Assembly (NCBI GenBank): GCA_003168235.1
Contig: PMSZ01000124.1
Location: forward strand, 1-7,036
Length of the DNA: 7,036 bases
Source: Acidobacteriaceae bacterium
Lineage (GTDB): Bacteria; Acidobacteriota; Terriglobia; Terriglobales; Acidobacteriaceae
Reading direction: 5' to 3'
Made by a program: the position numbers and the translations under genes. Numbering within the stretch: the stretch's first letter is position 1; every line of letters begins with the position of its first letter. The notes under the pieces are model-generated. The model did not search any database. It saw only the letters and a list, made by a program, of their open reading frames with translations, and was not told the DNA's origin. Positions 6,802 through 7,036 of the stretch are shown piece by piece.

Positions 6802-6841
6802 GCTAGTTGATCGCCTGAAAGGCAGTTATTCCCCAACTAGC
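6802..6841 (-). repeat. Inverted repeat spanning a stop codon
   Basis: GCTAGTTG (6802-6809) and CAACTAGC (6834-6841) are perfect 8-base arms around a 24-base loop. The loop contains a small GCCT/AGGC hairpin (6813-6816 and 6820-6823). The TAG stop of the right-edge gene lies inside the downstream arm as read on the minus strand. No T-run follows on that strand, so this is not a standard intrinsic terminator. It may be an RNA 3'-end structure or chance. Confidence 0.45.
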
Positions 6842-7036
6842 GGAGACGCCGTCCTGCACTTGGATAAAGATGTAGTCAATATCGCTGAGGTCGGTCTGCG
6901 AAAGGCCGCCAGCGGAAAAAGTTGAAAATGGAAAATCTACGGAGGTAGGATTGGCTTCAGGACCCAGCACTAACTCGAGACTATGAGGGACCCCGTTGTC
7001 ATGCGGCCATACAGTGATAATCGCGAGCAGGGCTTC
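6803..7036 (-). CDS. C-terminal 77 residues of a probable secreted protein, N-terminus beyond the window
   Basis: The frame is open from the right edge to a TAG at 6805-6803. It has no start inside the window because the gene begins to the right. The visible part is acidic and beta-rich: an ITVWPHDNG stretch, LELVLGPEANPTSVDFPFS (residues 21-39), then LSQTDLSDIDYIFIQVQDGVSASWGITAFQAIN to the end. The order of an FPFS-type strand, DLSDID and a final strand pair resembles the C-terminal jelly-roll edge of secreted bacterial proteins. I cannot assign a named family. Codon use and the hydrophobic/polar alternation support a real protein. It is followed after 137 bases by the SgcJ-like gene on the same strand. 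Confidence 0.7.
   Translation of the reverse strand, partial: EALLAIITVWPHDNGVPHSLELVLGPEANPTSVDFPFSTFSAGGLSQTDLSDIDYIFIQVQDGVSASWGITAFQAIN

Noticed and set aside
1..7036. CRISPR array, retron, toxin-antitoxin pair or anti-phage system
   Set aside because: No regularly spaced short repeats, reverse transcriptase, nuclease, or paired small toxin/antitoxin genes can be seen. The RHS fragment has no toxin tip.

Overview
The window looks like a piece of an Acidobacteriota chromosome, most likely of the Koribacter/Granulicella type. This rests on established family associations: moderately high GC, a HAF-repeat extracellular protein, an FG-GAP/VCBS protein, a CadC-like winged-helix/TPR membrane regulator, an exported SgcJ/EcaC-type NTF2-fold protein and a scrap of an RHS/YD-repeat gene are a common combination there. 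No rRNA, tRNA, CRISPR array, transposase or complete mobile element is visible, so the placement is an inference.

Left block, minus strand (1-2323). Three ORFs point leftwards with short gaps of about 73-74 bases. In transcription order they are a small unrecognised protein with one CPLCG knuckle (2323-2069, start uncertain), a 337-residue secreted HAF-repeat protein (1994-981), and a secreted FG-GAP/VCBS repeat protein (907-1) whose C-terminus lies beyond the window. The HAF and FG-GAP genes have clear Shine-Dalgarno motifs and signal peptides, followed by a Gln/Ala/Pro/Ser-rich linker and then repeats.

Centre, plus strand (2422-5283). A 953-residue regulator is transcribed divergently from the left block. 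It has an OmpR-type winged helix, one membrane span, a TolB-like extracytoplasmic domain and a long TPR array. Its divergent position makes it a candidate regulator of the secreted-protein block, but this is inference from position only.

Right part (5284-7036). About 300 bases with no recognisable gene precede an orphan RHS/YD-repeat fragment (about 5588-5869, plus strand), which looks like gene debris. A short non-coding stretch follows. Then come two minus-strand genes: an exported SgcJ/EcaC-family NTF2-like protein (6665-6132) and the last 77 residues of a probable secreted protein entering from the right edge (7036-6803).

The window is therefore mostly envelope and secretion genes plus one membrane-tethered transcription factor. 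I found no clearly new biological system. The best leads are the small CPLCG protein heading the secreted block and the divergent regulator/secretome arrangement.
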